Below, in pieces: positions 43,279-53,303 of a DNA stretch of 64,000 nucleotides (the first letter of the stretch is position 1; every line of letters begins with the position of its first letter). The position numbers and the translations under genes are program-made. The stretch is from BPGX01 sp037447455 (GTDB lineage Bacteria; Bacteroidota; Bacteroidia; B-17B0; Aurantibacillaceae). The stretch spans positions 1-64,000 of the forward strand of contig JBBIGQ010000004.1 in the NCBI GenBank assembly GCA_037447455.1. Reading direction: 5' to 3'. The notes beneath the pieces were generated by a model. That model had not been told where the DNA came from and ran no database searches. It saw only the letters and a list, made by a program, of their open reading frames with translations.

Positions 43279-44838
43279 ATGACTACTCCTACACAAAGTA
43301 GCCATCCAAAAGGCTTATATTTATTGTTTTTTACAGAAATGTGGGAACGCTTTAGTTATTATGGAATGCGTGCTATTCTGATGCTTTATATGACCAAAGC
43401 ACTTTTGTACGACAAAGATTTTGCTTCCGGGATATACGGTAATTACACAGGATTAGTTTACCTAACTCCCTTAATAGGTGGCTATATTTCTGATAGATAC
43501 TGGGGAAACAGACGTTCTATCATTGTGGGCGGTTTGGTAATGGCCATCGGTCAGTTCTTTTTATTTTTGAGTGCTTCATTACGAGAAATGAATTGGACAA
43601 CAGCCGGTATCTTTTTCTTTTTAGGGCTTTTTGCATTAGTGATTGGAAATGGTTTTTTCAAGCCCAACATTTCTACAATGGTAAATAGTTTATATCCTCC
43701 AAATGATAAACGAATTGATGCTGCTTTTTCTATTTTCTATATGGGTATAAACTTAGGCGCTTTCTTCTCTCCACTTGTGTGCGGCACATTAGCAGAAAAA
43801 TTTGATTATAAATGGGGCTTTCTCGCTGCCTGTGCAGGTATGTTGATAGGGCTATTACTTTTTGTTTTATTAAAAGATAAGTACGTGATAACTTCAAGCG
43901 GCGAACCTATTGGCGGTAAACCCACTAAAAAAATTGATGAATTAGTAGAAAATAATCCTAAAGCCAAACAAGGGTTTGATATTCGCAGAGTGGCTACCTG
44001 GTTAGTAATTTATGTTGCTTTACTGTTTTTATTTTACTTTGTAGTTCCTTTTACCAAGCACAACTTTGTCAGCACCATTATTTTTGGAACATCTATTCCT
44101 GCAGCAGGATTTATCATAACGGATCCTACACTTACCCGGGCAGAAAGAACCCGTATTACAGTTATATACATCATCGCTTTTTTTGTTATATTTTTCTGGG
44201 CAGCATTTGAACAAGCGGGCGCTTCACTGACTTTATTTGCAGATAGACAAACCGATAAAGTTATCTTTGGGTGGGAAATGCCCGCTAGTTATTTTCAATC
44301 CATTAATCCACTTGCTATCATCATTTTTGCTCCATTGTTTGCTATGTTATGGACCAAATTAGGACAACGCAATATGGAGCCACCTTCTCCGCTCAAACAA
44401 TCTATTGGATTATTTTTATTAAGCATTGGTTACTTAGTAATTGCTTTTGGTGTAAAAGGTGTTACAGCAGAACAAAAGGTAAGCATGTTCTGGTTGTTTT
44501 CTATGTATATTCTACATACTCTTGGTGAATTATGCTTATCTCCTATTGGATTATCCATGGTAGCCAAATTATCTCCTGCACGATTAGCATCACTCTTGAT
44601 GGGGGTATGGTTTTTAAGTACGGCCATGGCTAATGATTTCGCAGGAATGTTGAGTAAATTATATCCTATTCAAAACCCTGAAACTGGTGTAGTTGAAGCC
44701 ACTCATTTTTTAGGACTTGAAATATCCAACGCTTATGAATTTTTTATGGTGTTTGTTGTAATGTCCGGCTTAGCTTCAATTATTTTATTCTTCTTGAACA
44801 AAAAATTAGTACGCATGATGGAAGCAAAAGATGAATGA
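43279..44838 (+). CDS. POT/PTR2-family proton-coupled peptide transporter
   Basis: A 519-residue inner-membrane transporter with about 12-14 spans. The start ATG 43279 gives MTTPTQSSHPKGLYLLFFTEM; an open frame further upstream has no ATG. The family signature ExxERFxYYG is present as EMWERFSYYG, and the PTR2 segment FFKPNISTMVNSLY near 130-143 is intact, with FSIFYMGINLGAF after it. It imports di- and tripeptides with protons. It would take up products of the two dipeptidyl peptidases in the window. It stands alone; the 15-bp border repeat precedes it. Confidence 0.93.
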   Translation: MTTPTQSSHPKGLYLLFFTEMWERFSYYGMRAILMLYMTKALLYDKDFASGIYGNYTGLVYLTPLIGGYISDRYWGNRRSIIVGGLVMAIGQFFLFLSASLREMNWTTAGIFFFLGLFALVIGNGFFKPNISTMVNSLYPPNDKRIDAAFSIFYMGINLGAFFSPLVCGTLAEKFDYKWGFLAACAGMLIGLLLFVLLKDKYVITSSGEPIGGKPTKKIDELVENNPKAKQGFDIRRVATWLVIYVALLFLFYFVVPFTKHNFVSTIIFGTSIPAAGFIITDPTLTRAERTRITVIYIIAFFVIFFWAAFEQAGASLTLFADRQTDKVIFGWEMPASYFQSINPLAIIIFAPLFAMLWTKLGQRNMEPPSPLKQSIGLFLLSIGYLVIAFGVKGVTAEQKVSMFWLFSMYILHTLGELCLSPIGLSMVAKLSPARLASLLMGVWFLSTAMANDFAGMLSKLYPIQNPETGVVEATHFLGLEISNAYEFFMVFVVMSGLASIILFFLNKKLVRMMEAKDE

Positions 44839-44947
44839 TTTTGCTAGGCAATTTATGTCTGGTATTCAACTAAACCGCTTTTGCTACACAATTTTTATTT
44901 CCACAGATTCGTTTTATTGAAAAATAATTTTATTAAATTTAGAGCTT

Positions 44948-46018
44948 ATGAAATTCTTTATTAATTTTTTTGTAATACTTGGAAGTATTGCATTTGTATT
45001 TGCACAAAAATATTCTAATGAGTTTTTAAATATTGGTGTTGGAGCCAGAGCGTTAGGAATGTCTAATAGTATAATTGCCAGTAATAACGATGTAACCGCA
45101 GGATACTGGAATCCTTCTGCGCTTTTGTTACAAAAAAATACTATTGAACTTGGTCTGATGCATGCTGAATATTTCGCCGGAATTGCTAAATACGATTATG
45201 TAGGGGTTTCAAAAATCATTGATTCTAATAGTGTGGGGGCAATAAGTATTTTGAGATTTGGAATAGATAACATTCCCAACACATTGGATTTAGTAGATGC
45301 GAATGGAAATATAGATTACTCCAGAGTAACATCGTTTAGTGCCACGGATCTTGCTGTATTACTTTCTTATGCAAGAAAAATTCCCGCTCTTAAAAACGTT
45401 TTGATGGGTGGTAACTTTAAAATAATCAATCGCAAAATTGGACCATTTGCCCAAGCGTGGGGCTTTGGATTAGACGCTTCTGCTACTTATCATTACAAAG
45501 ATTGGCGATTTGCTGCAATGGCAAAAGACATCACCGGAACATTCAATGCGTGGAGTTTTTCATTCACCGAAGATGAAAAAGCCGTATTACAAGCTACCGG
45601 AAATACCATTCCTTCTAATTCATTAGAAATTACTAAACCTTCTCTGATAATAGGTGCTGCCCGGACTTTTTACTTCAAAAAAGATTTTTCTTTCTTAGCC
45701 GAAATAAACTTGTTCAACACCTTTGACGGTAAAAGAAATACAGTCATAAAAACCAATTTATGGAGCTTAGAGCCACGCATGGGAATAGAATTAGGATACA
45801 AAAATCTTATCTTTGTTCGTGCTGGCATTGGAAATATTCAAAAACAACTCAATCCGGAAGGGAACGCTTATGTAACGACTTTTCAACCGAATATAGGCGC
45901 AGGTATTCATTACAAAATCTTTACTATTGATTATGCTCTTTCAGATGTTGGAGATAAAAGTATTGCACCCTATTCTAATATTTTCTCACTGAAAATTGAC
46001 ATTAACCCTAAAAAATGA
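44948..46018 (+). CDS. PorV/PorQ-family T9SS outer-membrane barrel protein
   Basis: A 356-residue outer-membrane beta-barrel protein. The signal peptide ends near FAQKYSNEF. The N-terminal landmark NIGVGARALGMSNSIIA is typical of PorV/PorQ-type proteins (FadL-like UPF0164 fold), followed by amphipathic strands to the C-terminal SDVGDKSIAPYSNIFSLKI. In T9SS, PorV shuttles cargo to the attachment complex with the PorU sortase. The stop overlaps the start of the PorU2-like gene by ATGA, so the two are coupled and probably work together. Whether it is the main PorV or a paralogue is not known. Confidence 0.85.
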   Translation: MKFFINFFVILGSIAFVFAQKYSNEFLNIGVGARALGMSNSIIASNNDVTAGYWNPSALLLQKNTIELGLMHAEYFAGIAKYDYVGVSKIIDSNSVGAISILRFGIDNIPNTLDLVDANGNIDYSRVTSFSATDLAVLLSYARKIPALKNVLMGGNFKIINRKIGPFAQAWGFGLDASATYHYKDWRFAAMAKDITGTFNAWSFSFTEDEKAVLQATGNTIPSNSLEITKPSLIIGAARTFYFKKDFSFLAEINLFNTFDGKRNTVIKTNLWSLEPRMGIELGYKNLIFVRAGIGNIQKQLNPEGNAYVTTFQPNIGAGIHYKIFTIDYALSDVGDKSIAPYSNIFSLKIDINPKK

Positions 46019-49000
46019 AAAAGTATTTAGTATACCTGTTTTTCATTAATGTATTTATCATTAAGAGTTTTTTAGATAGTTTGGCTTATGGTCAATCGTA
46101 TGGGAATGAATGGATAAATTATTCTCAGCCATACTTTAAGTTTCCAATATACAAACAAGGCATTTACAGAGTTGACTCTATAACACTTGTCAGTGCCGGT
46201 TTCCCCTTACAATCTATTGACCCCAGAAACATTCAAGTTTTCTTGTATGGACAAGAGCAATATATTTATATCAAGGGCGAACAAGATGGCATTTTTAACT
46301 CAACAGATTTTATAGAATTCTATGCAGAGCCACAACCATTTATTTTAGATAGTTTATTATATACAGGCATTAGTGCATTACCTAATCCTTATGTAGGTGT
46401 TTGTTCGGGAGGTTTTGGTAAGGCAGATACAGTATATGCTTTTCTTACTTACAACACTTCTACTTCTAACAAACGTATAATGATTGAAACTGATACATCT
46501 TTTTCATCTCATAATTCACCTGAAAGTTTTGTTTACACTGAACAAATTTATGCTCCAAAAAATAATTACAATTATATTCCCCAATACACTTCCGAAGGAT
46601 TAAGTGATGCCCGTTACACCAAAGGAGAAGGTTGGGGCTATACCTATCAACGTGGAAGTTATGCCACTTTTTCTTATCCTTTTGCTAATTTATTTATATC
46701 ACAAGCATTACCTGTTTACTTAAAGTGGTCTGTTTCTGGATGGGAGGTAGATTATATGATGCCACAAGATCATCATGTGCGTGTGAAATGGTACGATGGT
46801 GCAAGCTTGAGTATATCTGTTTGGGATACCACTTTTAGGGGCTGGGAACATTTTGTCAGAACTTCTACACTCTCTGCTAATGTTTTGAATAATAATGTAA
46901 GACCTTATGTAGAACTAGTTGCAGATGCTTATACTTCATCTAATCCCAATATCGCTTTAATTACTCATTATATGTACGTGAAATATCCAATGAACAATAA
47001 TTTCTTGGGACAAAGCAAAGGCACTATTTATGTGAACGACCATATTTCACTTCCACAAACCTTTATTTATCTTAATAATGTAAATGGCGGCAGTACTAAT
47101 GAAATTGTCTTTTATGACTTAACGAATCACAAAAGAATAGAAAATCAATTTATATCAGGAACATTAAAAGTTCTCGTGCCTAATAGTGGCGGAGAAAAAA
47201 AGTGCTACATCATCGCTATATCAGAAATTATTAATGTCAGTAGTATCCGCAAAGTCAATAATCAAACAGGTTATTTTTCGAACTTTTCTGTTCCAAAAGA
47301 TTCGGCATTTATCATCATTGCACACACGTCATTATTAACTTCTGCGAATCAATACAAATTGTATAGAGAAAGTCCGGCAGGTGGTAATTACAATGTTATT
47401 CTTGCTGCTGTAGAAGAACTCTACGAACAATATGGATATGGTACTCCCAAACATCCGCAAGCTATAAGAAACTTCTGCAAATTCTTAATAGACAATATGC
47501 CCAGCCCCCCACGTTATTTACTACTTATTGGCAAAGGGCTCACTTATGAGTATCTAAATCAAAACTATAATCTTGACCAGAACCTTGTGCCTACAATGGG
47601 TTGGCCCGCTTGTGATTTGTTACTCACAGCTAAACTTCATTCCAATAATGATATAAAACCCGAAATTCCAACCGCAAGAATTGCTGCATTAAATAACAAT
47701 CAGGTATTAAACTATCTAAATAAATTGCAACAAGCCGAAAACCCTGATATTATTGAATGGAAAAAACAAGCCATACATTTTGCTGGTGGTATTAATGTCT
47801 CTGAACAAACTACGTTTGTAGGATACATGAATAACCTTAAAAATATTTTTGAAGATACTTTATTGGGCGGACACGTTATTACTACTATAAAAAAAACATC
47901 TTCTGCACCGGTTCAGACAAACATCACGGACTCTGTAAAAACTGTCATCAATAATGGTGTTGGTTTAATTGGATACTTTGGGCACGGCTCACCTTCTGGC
48001 TTTGATATTGCTATTGAAGATGTTAACATGTATAACAACGTCGGTAAATATCCCATTTTCCTTGTCAATGGATGCTACGCTGGTGGTATATATTTCCCTA
48101 ATAATGGATCTGTATCTGAAAATTGGATATTTTCTAATCAAAAAGGCGCAATTGACTTTGTAGCCAGTGCTTCTCTTGGTTTTGCCAATTATCTTTATCT
48201 GTTTAGTTACAACTTTTATAAGAATATTACCTACTTTACTTATGGTAAAGGACTTGGTAATAATATTCAAAAAATTGCAGATGTCGCATACTTATCCAAT
48301 GACATTTATTTTCAAATAAACACGATGGATTTCTCTCTACACGGCGATCCGGCATACAAACTATGGAGCGGACAATTGCCCGATTACAAAATTACCAATA
48401 CAGACATCAGTTTTGATACTCAAACTTATCCTGATTCCATCGGAATTATTATCAATACTAAAAACTTAGGTAAAGCCATCAACGATAGTTTTTTTGTAAA
48501 AATTACAAGAATATTTCCCAATAACGATACTATCATTCTCATTAAGAGAGTAAAAGCGCCGTATTATCAAAGCACTTATAAGTTCTTCACTTATACTGAT
48601 TTTTCAAGAGCTGGGGGCATCAATAAATTTTCTGTATACATTGATTCATATTTTGAAGTTAATGAATCTAATGAAAATAACAATTCAACAATAGGAACAG
48701 TTGATTTATTCATTGCTTCAGGAGATATTGTTCCGGTATGGCCGTACAAATATGCTATTGTTCCTAAAACTCCAAGTATAACCTTAAAAGCATCTACAAT
48801 TGGTCCGCTCATTCAAAACACGGCTTGGCGTTTTCAATTAGATACTACGGATAAATTTACCAATCCCATTCAAGAAGCCGTTATTTACAGTTCAGGTGGT
48901 GTAGTAGAATGGACGGTTAATCTACCATTCAAAGATAGTACTGTTTATTATTGGCGTGTGAGTAAAGATTCCGTTTCTCCTTCGGATAAATTTAATTGGA

Positions 49001-51069
49001 GAGAAAGTTCTTTTCAAACAATAGGCAATAAAAGGGGCTGGGGACAAGCACATTATTTTCAATTTAAAAACGATTATTATCAATATGTCAAATACAATTT
49101 ACCACAGAGAAATTTTGTTTTTGTAAACAATAAAGTTTCTGTTTTTTGCAGAAATGGCTTTTTAGGAGCACTTAATTATGATCAAATCATCTATGCTGTA
49201 AATGGTGGTATAAAACACATCTGGAGTTGTACCCCCGACGGATGGACCATTGTAGTATTTGATTCAATCAGTGGAGAACCGTGGGCTTCCACTTTGCCCA
49301 ATTATTCTAATCCTTATCCTCAAGTTGGAATGTACGGCAATTGCCACTGCGATGGTGCCAGACCGCTTTATGCTTTTGATTTTGGAAATGGCTATTGCAG
49401 TTCTTTACCAAACTGGCAGCAAGATATGGCTAATTTTATATTAAACGATGTCCCGAATGGAAATTATGTATTGGCCTACTCTCCAAAGTTTGTGCCCAAC
49501 TATACTCTTATTCCACAAGTGTATACTGCTATGCAAAGCATTGGCAGTGCTAATTTTATCAACTACAACGATACTTTGCCAATGATTATATTTGGGAAAA
49601 AAGGAAGTCCGCCCGGCACAGCAAATGAAGTGATTGCTCCCAATTCTTCAACACCTATTCAATTAACTGATTCCATCAATACAAAATGGAAAAATGGATT
49701 CATTCTTTCTGAAATTATTGGACCGGCTTACAGGTGGGGTAGTTTACACTGGCGTGTGGCTTCTTTGGATAATCCTAAAACAGATACCACCATTCTGAAA
49801 GTCATTGGAATAAAATCTAATGGGCAAAAAGATACACTTGCTACATTTTCAGAAGATAGTTTAGACGTAATGGATTTATACAATTATGCAGATGCTTCTG
49901 TGTATCCATTCATTCAACTTATTGCTTATATGAAAGACAACATAAACTACACATCACCTCAATTAAAACGTTGGCAAGTGCTTTACGATGAAGCTCCGGA
50001 ATGTGCTATCAATCCCAAGAAAGGTTTTTATCTCAAAAACGACACTATTCAACAAGGGGATAAATTTGTTGTAGCATACGCTATTGAAAACATCAGTCAT
50101 AAATCATTTCAGGATAGTTTACTGGTAACGTATTATTTAGAAAAAAACAATATCAAAACGGCTTTGCCTGATAAACTTAAAATCAAACCCTTTTATCCTG
50201 CTGCAATCATCATTGATACTTTAACTATTCCCACGCTCACTTTGTCAGGAAATAATACTATTTGGATAGATGTTAATCCACCCGGACATCCTAAATATCA
50301 GTACGAACAATATCATTTCAATAATATCCTCAAATTATCTTTTAATACTTCCAAAGACCTTATCAATCCATTATTAGATGTAATATTTGATGGCATTCGT
50401 ATTTTGAATGGGGATATTGTATCTGCCAAGCCCAATATCTTAATTTCTGTCTCAGATGAAAATAAATATTTACTCCTCAACGACACATCTGATATTCAAG
50501 TTTTCCTTAAAAAAGATAATGAACCCGAAAAGCAATTATTCTTTGCAAAAGATTTAAACTTTATACCTGCTTCCAATTCTAACAAAAACAAATGTCAAAT
50601 AGAATACAAACCTGTTTTAGACGATGGTTATTATACCTTACGTACTCAAGCCAAAGACCGAAGTCAAAATGTTTCTGGTGCGAATGACTATAAAATTAGT
50701 TTTCGTGTTATCAATAAACCAACCATTACACAAATTATGAATTATCCTAATCCATTTTCTACTTCTACACGCTTTGTGTTTACGCTTACAGGTTCTGAAA
50801 TTCCTGAAATTTTTGATATTCAGATTTTTACCATTACCGGAAAAATTGTCAAAACTATCCGAAAAGAGGATTTAGGAAGAATCCACATTGGACGAAACAT
50901 TACAGAATATGCGTGGGATGGAACGGATGACTTTGGGGATAAATTAGCAAATGGCGTATATTTATACAAAGTCAATGTCCGATTGAATGGACAAAAATTA
51001 GAACTCAATTCTACCGAAGCCGATAAATTCTTTACAAAAGAAATTGGCAAAATGGTGATAGTGAGATAA
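46015..51069 (+). CDS. PorU2-like T9SS sortase, gingipain (C25) fold
   Basis: A 1684-residue exported protein with a signal peptide (about 1-27). A beta-rich N-terminal domain leads to a C25 gingipain-type catalytic region (about 430-800) with the candidate dyad His657 in YFGHGSPSG and Cys687 in VNGCYAGG. The C-terminal part has repeated beta-sandwich domains, including CARDB-like segments and, from about 1580, a FlgD-like/T9SS C-terminal module (MNYPNPFSTSTRFVFTL ... WDGTDDFGDKLANGVYLYKV). Classic PorU is about 1100-1200 residues, so this matches the larger PorU2 annotation. It sits in an operon with a PorV-like barrel. Confidence 0.82.
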   Translation: MKKYLVYLFFINVFIIKSFLDSLAYGQSYGNEWINYSQPYFKFPIYKQGIYRVDSITLVSAGFPLQSIDPRNIQVFLYGQEQYIYIKGEQDGIFNSTDFIEFYAEPQPFILDSLLYTGISALPNPYVGVCSGGFGKADTVYAFLTYNTSTSNKRIMIETDTSFSSHNSPESFVYTEQIYAPKNNYNYIPQYTSEGLSDARYTKGEGWGYTYQRGSYATFSYPFANLFISQALPVYLKWSVSGWEVDYMMPQDHHVRVKWYDGASLSISVWDTTFRGWEHFVRTSTLSANVLNNNVRPYVELVADAYTSSNPNIALITHYMYVKYPMNNNFLGQSKGTIYVNDHISLPQTFIYLNNVNGGSTNEIVFYDLTNHKRIENQFISGTLKVLVPNSGGEKKCYIIAISEIINVSSIRKVNNQTGYFSNFSVPKDSAFIIIAHTSLLTSANQYKLYRESPAGGNYNVILAAVEELYEQYGYGTPKHPQAIRNFCKFLIDNMPSPPRYLLLIGKGLTYEYLNQNYNLDQNLVPTMGWPACDLLLTAKLHSNNDIKPEIPTARIAALNNNQVLNYLNKLQQAENPDIIEWKKQAIHFAGGINVSEQTTFVGYMNNLKNIFEDTLLGGHVITTIKKTSSAPVQTNITDSVKTVINNGVGLIGYFGHGSPSGFDIAIEDVNMYNNVGKYPIFLVNGCYAGGIYFPNNGSVSENWIFSNQKGAIDFVASASLGFANYLYLFSYNFYKNITYFTYGKGLGNNIQKIADVAYLSNDIYFQINTMDFSLHGDPAYKLWSGQLPDYKITNTDISFDTQTYPDSIGIIINTKNLGKAINDSFFVKITRIFPNNDTIILIKRVKAPYYQSTYKFFTYTDFSRAGGINKFSVYIDSYFEVNESNENNNSTIGTVDLFIASGDIVPVWPYKYAIVPKTPSITLKASTIGPLIQNTAWRFQLDTTDKFTNPIQEAVIYSSGGVVEWTVNLPFKDSTVYYWRVSKDSVSPSDKFNWRESSFQTIGNKRGWGQAHYFQFKNDYYQYVKYNLPQRNFVFVNNKVSVFCRNGFLGALNYDQIIYAVNGGIKHIWSCTPDGWTIVVFDSISGEPWASTLPNYSNPYPQVGMYGNCHCDGARPLYAFDFGNGYCSSLPNWQQDMANFILNDVPNGNYVLAYSPKFVPNYTLIPQVYTAMQSIGSANFINYNDTLPMIIFGKKGSPPGTANEVIAPNSSTPIQLTDSINTKWKNGFILSEIIGPAYRWGSLHWRVASLDNPKTDTTILKVIGIKSNGQKDTLATFSEDSLDVMDLYNYADASVYPFIQLIAYMKDNINYTSPQLKRWQVLYDEAPECAINPKKGFYLKNDTIQQGDKFVVAYAIENISHKSFQDSLLVTYYLEKNNIKTALPDKLKIKPFYPAAIIIDTLTIPTLTLSGNNTIWIDVNPPGHPKYQYEQYHFNNILKLSFNTSKDLINPLLDVIFDGIRILNGDIVSAKPNILISVSDENKYLLLNDTSDIQVFLKKDNEPEKQLFFAKDLNFIPASNSNKNKCQIEYKPVLDDGYYTLRTQAKDRSQNVSGANDYKISFRVINKPTITQIMNYPNPFSTSTRFVFTLTGSEIPEIFDIQIFTITGKIVKTIRKEDLGRIHIGRNITEYAWDGTDDFGDKLANGVYLYKVNVRLNGQKLELNSTEADKFFTKEIGKMVIVR

Positions 51070-51092
51070 AGAACGGAGTATAGAAAGTTTAA

Positions 51093-52136
51093 TTAAATTC
51101 TTTCCGTGGAAAATTGCTTTAAAAAGCGAATATCGTTTTCAAAAAACAATCTCAAATCATTAATACGATATTTCAGCATTGTAATTCGCTCAATTCCCAT
51201 TCCAAAAGCAAAACCCGTATATTTTCTGGAAGCTATGCCACAATTATCCAGTACTTTCGGATCTACCATTCCGCATCCTAATATTTCTACCCAGCCCGTG
51301 TGTTTGCAAACTGCACAACCATTACCACCACAGATTGTACAACTTATGTCCACTTCTGCACTCGGTTCAGTAAAAGGGAAATAACTGGGTCTCATACGTA
51401 ATTGGGTTTCTGCACCAAACATCTCTTTTACAAAATACAAAAGTGTTGTTTTCATATCTGCAAACGAGACATCTTCATCTATGTACAAACCCTCTACCTG
51501 ATGAAACTGACAATGTGCCCGGGCACTGATGGTTTCATTTCGATATACTCTACCAGGACAAATAATTCGTATAGGTGGCTCTGTATTTTCCATAACACGA
51601 ATTTGTACACTAGATGTTTGCGTTCTTAGCATTTTAGGTTCTTGAGTAATATCTTCTATAGCATCGTCAATATAAAATGTATCTTGCATATCGCGGGCAG
51701 GGTGGTCTAATGGTGTATTCAGGGCTGTAAAGTTATGCCAGTCGTCTTCTATTTCCGGCCCATCACTTACAACAAAGCCAATTTTTGAGAAAATATCTAT
51801 AATCCGTTTGCGAACAATGGTGAGTGGATGCAAACTAGCTTCCTGAGTCAAGTTCAATTCCAATGATAAATCGTCATTTATTGAATAATCTTTATTGCTT
51901 TCGTGTGCTTGTCGTTGCAATTCAAAGATATTGGTTGCTGTTTGCTTTAAATCATTGATAAGTTTTCCTATTTCTTTTTTATGTTGGACATCACTAATTA
52001 ATTTAAACTCATCCATCAAAGTTGAAATAATACCTTTTTTACTTAACCATTTTAATCGGAATTGCTCAAGCGAACCAGAATCTTTAATAGATACATTTTG
52101 TAGTTCTGATAAATAATTTGCAATTTTGTCTTTCAT
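51093..52136 (-). CDS. pheS: Phenylalanyl-tRNA synthetase alpha subunit
   Basis: A 347-residue class II synthetase subunit. I start at ATG 52136 (MKDKIANYLSELQ), since the upstream in-frame ATG would add 18 residues and run into the divergent gene. The N-terminal coiled coil (about 1-95) precedes the catalytic core with HPARDMQDTFYI near 155, and the motif-2 segment ICPGRVYRNETISARAHCQFHQVEGL near 205. A Cys-rich insert (CTICGGNGCAVCKHTGW near 277) is usual in Bacteroidota. The pheT gene is not in the window. Only 21 bases separate its start from the start of the divergent MORN/VWA gene. Confidence 0.93.
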   Translation of the reverse strand: MKDKIANYLSELQNVSIKDSGSLEQFRLKWLSKKGIISTLMDEFKLISDVQHKKEIGKLINDLKQTATNIFELQRQAHESNKDYSINDDLSLELNLTQEASLHPLTIVRKRIIDIFSKIGFVVSDGPEIEDDWHNFTALNTPLDHPARDMQDTFYIDDAIEDITQEPKMLRTQTSSVQIRVMENTEPPIRIICPGRVYRNETISARAHCQFHQVEGLYIDEDVSFADMKTTLLYFVKEMFGAETQLRMRPSYFPFTEPSAEVDISCTICGGNGCAVCKHTGWVEILGCGMVDPKVLDNCGIASRKYTGFAFGMGIERITMLKYRINDLRLFFENDIRFLKQFSTERI

Positions 52137-52157
52137 AATTCGTGGATAGATTTTAGA

Positions 52158-53300
52158 ATGGCAAAAGTAGGTAATTTTTTGTTGATACATGTACTAGGAC
52201 TGAACATCTGTTATTGTCAATCCTATTTGTCTTTTGAAATAAAAGACGGCGATACTATCAATGTGATTGATAAAAACGGATTAAAACAAGGTATATGGCG
52301 AACATTTTGGAACAATGGCGACTTGCGAAGTGAAACATTTTATATTGATGGAAAAAAAAACGGATTAGAACTTATTTTTTATGACAAGCCGGACTGTCCG
52401 GAACAAGAGGCCTACTATAAAAATGATACTCTGAATGGCTGGTTAATTCGTTATTCCAAACGGTGTAAAAAACAATTTGAAGAACAGTATATGAATGGCG
52501 TAAAAGAAGGATGGGAATATGAATATTATGACAACGGTATCAAAAAAGCAGAAGGATTCTATAAAAAAGGATTTCTAGATGGATTTTACAAAGTGTATAA
52601 TAACCACGGGCATTTTGCTTATGAAACAAGAATTGTAACTACAGAAGTAAATCTACAACCCGCTCTATCAGATACTACTCACAATGTAGTACATAAAGTT
52701 ATTCAACGAAATCATAATAAATGGAATAAAGAATTGATTGTAATGGATCTTACCGGTAGTATGTATCCTTATGCACAACAGGTTTCTACATGGCTACAGC
52801 TACACTTTTCAAAAGACAGTACACAGCAATACTTTGTGTTTTTCAATGACGGCGATAGGAAGCAAGATGCCGTTAAAAAAGTAGGTATTACTGGTGGGGC
52901 TTATTTTACAGCGGCTAAAAAAGTAGAAGATATTATTAAAACCATGAATTTGACCATTAAGAATGGCGAAGGCGGAGATGCACAGGAAAATGTGATAGAA
53001 TCCATTTTGTATGGATTAAAGAAAGTAAAGGATATTCAGCACATCATTTTGATTGCCGACAACTGGGCACCTGTACGAGATATTAACCTGCTTCCTAAAA
53101 TTAAAGTGCCTGTACACGTTATATTGTGTGGGGTATCGAGTAGTATGAAAATCAATGCAGATTATTTAAATATCGCTTACAAAACAAAAGGGTCTATTCA
53201 TACCATTGAAGAAGATATTGATTTTTTAATCCAAAGTGCCACCACTGAATTTTTTATCAATGGCAATTTGTACAAATTAAAAAACGGGAAGTTTTACTAA
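52158..53300 (+). CDS. Exported MORN-repeat plus VWA-like protein
   Basis: A 380-residue protein with an N-terminal hydrophobic segment ending LNICYCQS, probably a signal peptide. Residues about 35-160 contain MORN_2/YwqK-like repeats (GIWRTFWNNGDLRSETFYIDGKKNG, LNGWLIRY, EGWEYEYYDNGIKKAEGFYKKG). Residues about 185-365 look like a von Willebrand A domain with a MIDAS-type motif at LIVMDLTGSMYP (DxTGS rather than DxSxS), then GEGGDAQENVIESILYG and HIILIADNWAP. The combination of MORN-like repeats with a VWA-like domain is unusual to me. The partner or ligand is unknown. The gene is convergent with the DUF4956 gene, their stops three bases apart. Confidence 0.65.
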   Translation: MAKVGNFLLIHVLGLNICYCQSYLSFEIKDGDTINVIDKNGLKQGIWRTFWNNGDLRSETFYIDGKKNGLELIFYDKPDCPEQEAYYKNDTLNGWLIRYSKRCKKQFEEQYMNGVKEGWEYEYYDNGIKKAEGFYKKGFLDGFYKVYNNHGHFAYETRIVTTEVNLQPALSDTTHNVVHKVIQRNHNKWNKELIVMDLTGSMYPYAQQVSTWLQLHFSKDSTQQYFVFFNDGDRKQDAVKKVGITGGAYFTAAKKVEDIIKTMNLTIKNGEGGDAQENVIESILYGLKKVKDIQHIILIADNWAPVRDINLLPKIKVPVHVILCGVSSSMKINADYLNIAYKTKGSIHTIEEDIDFLIQSATTEFFINGNLYKLKNGKFY

Positions 53301-53303
53301 TTT

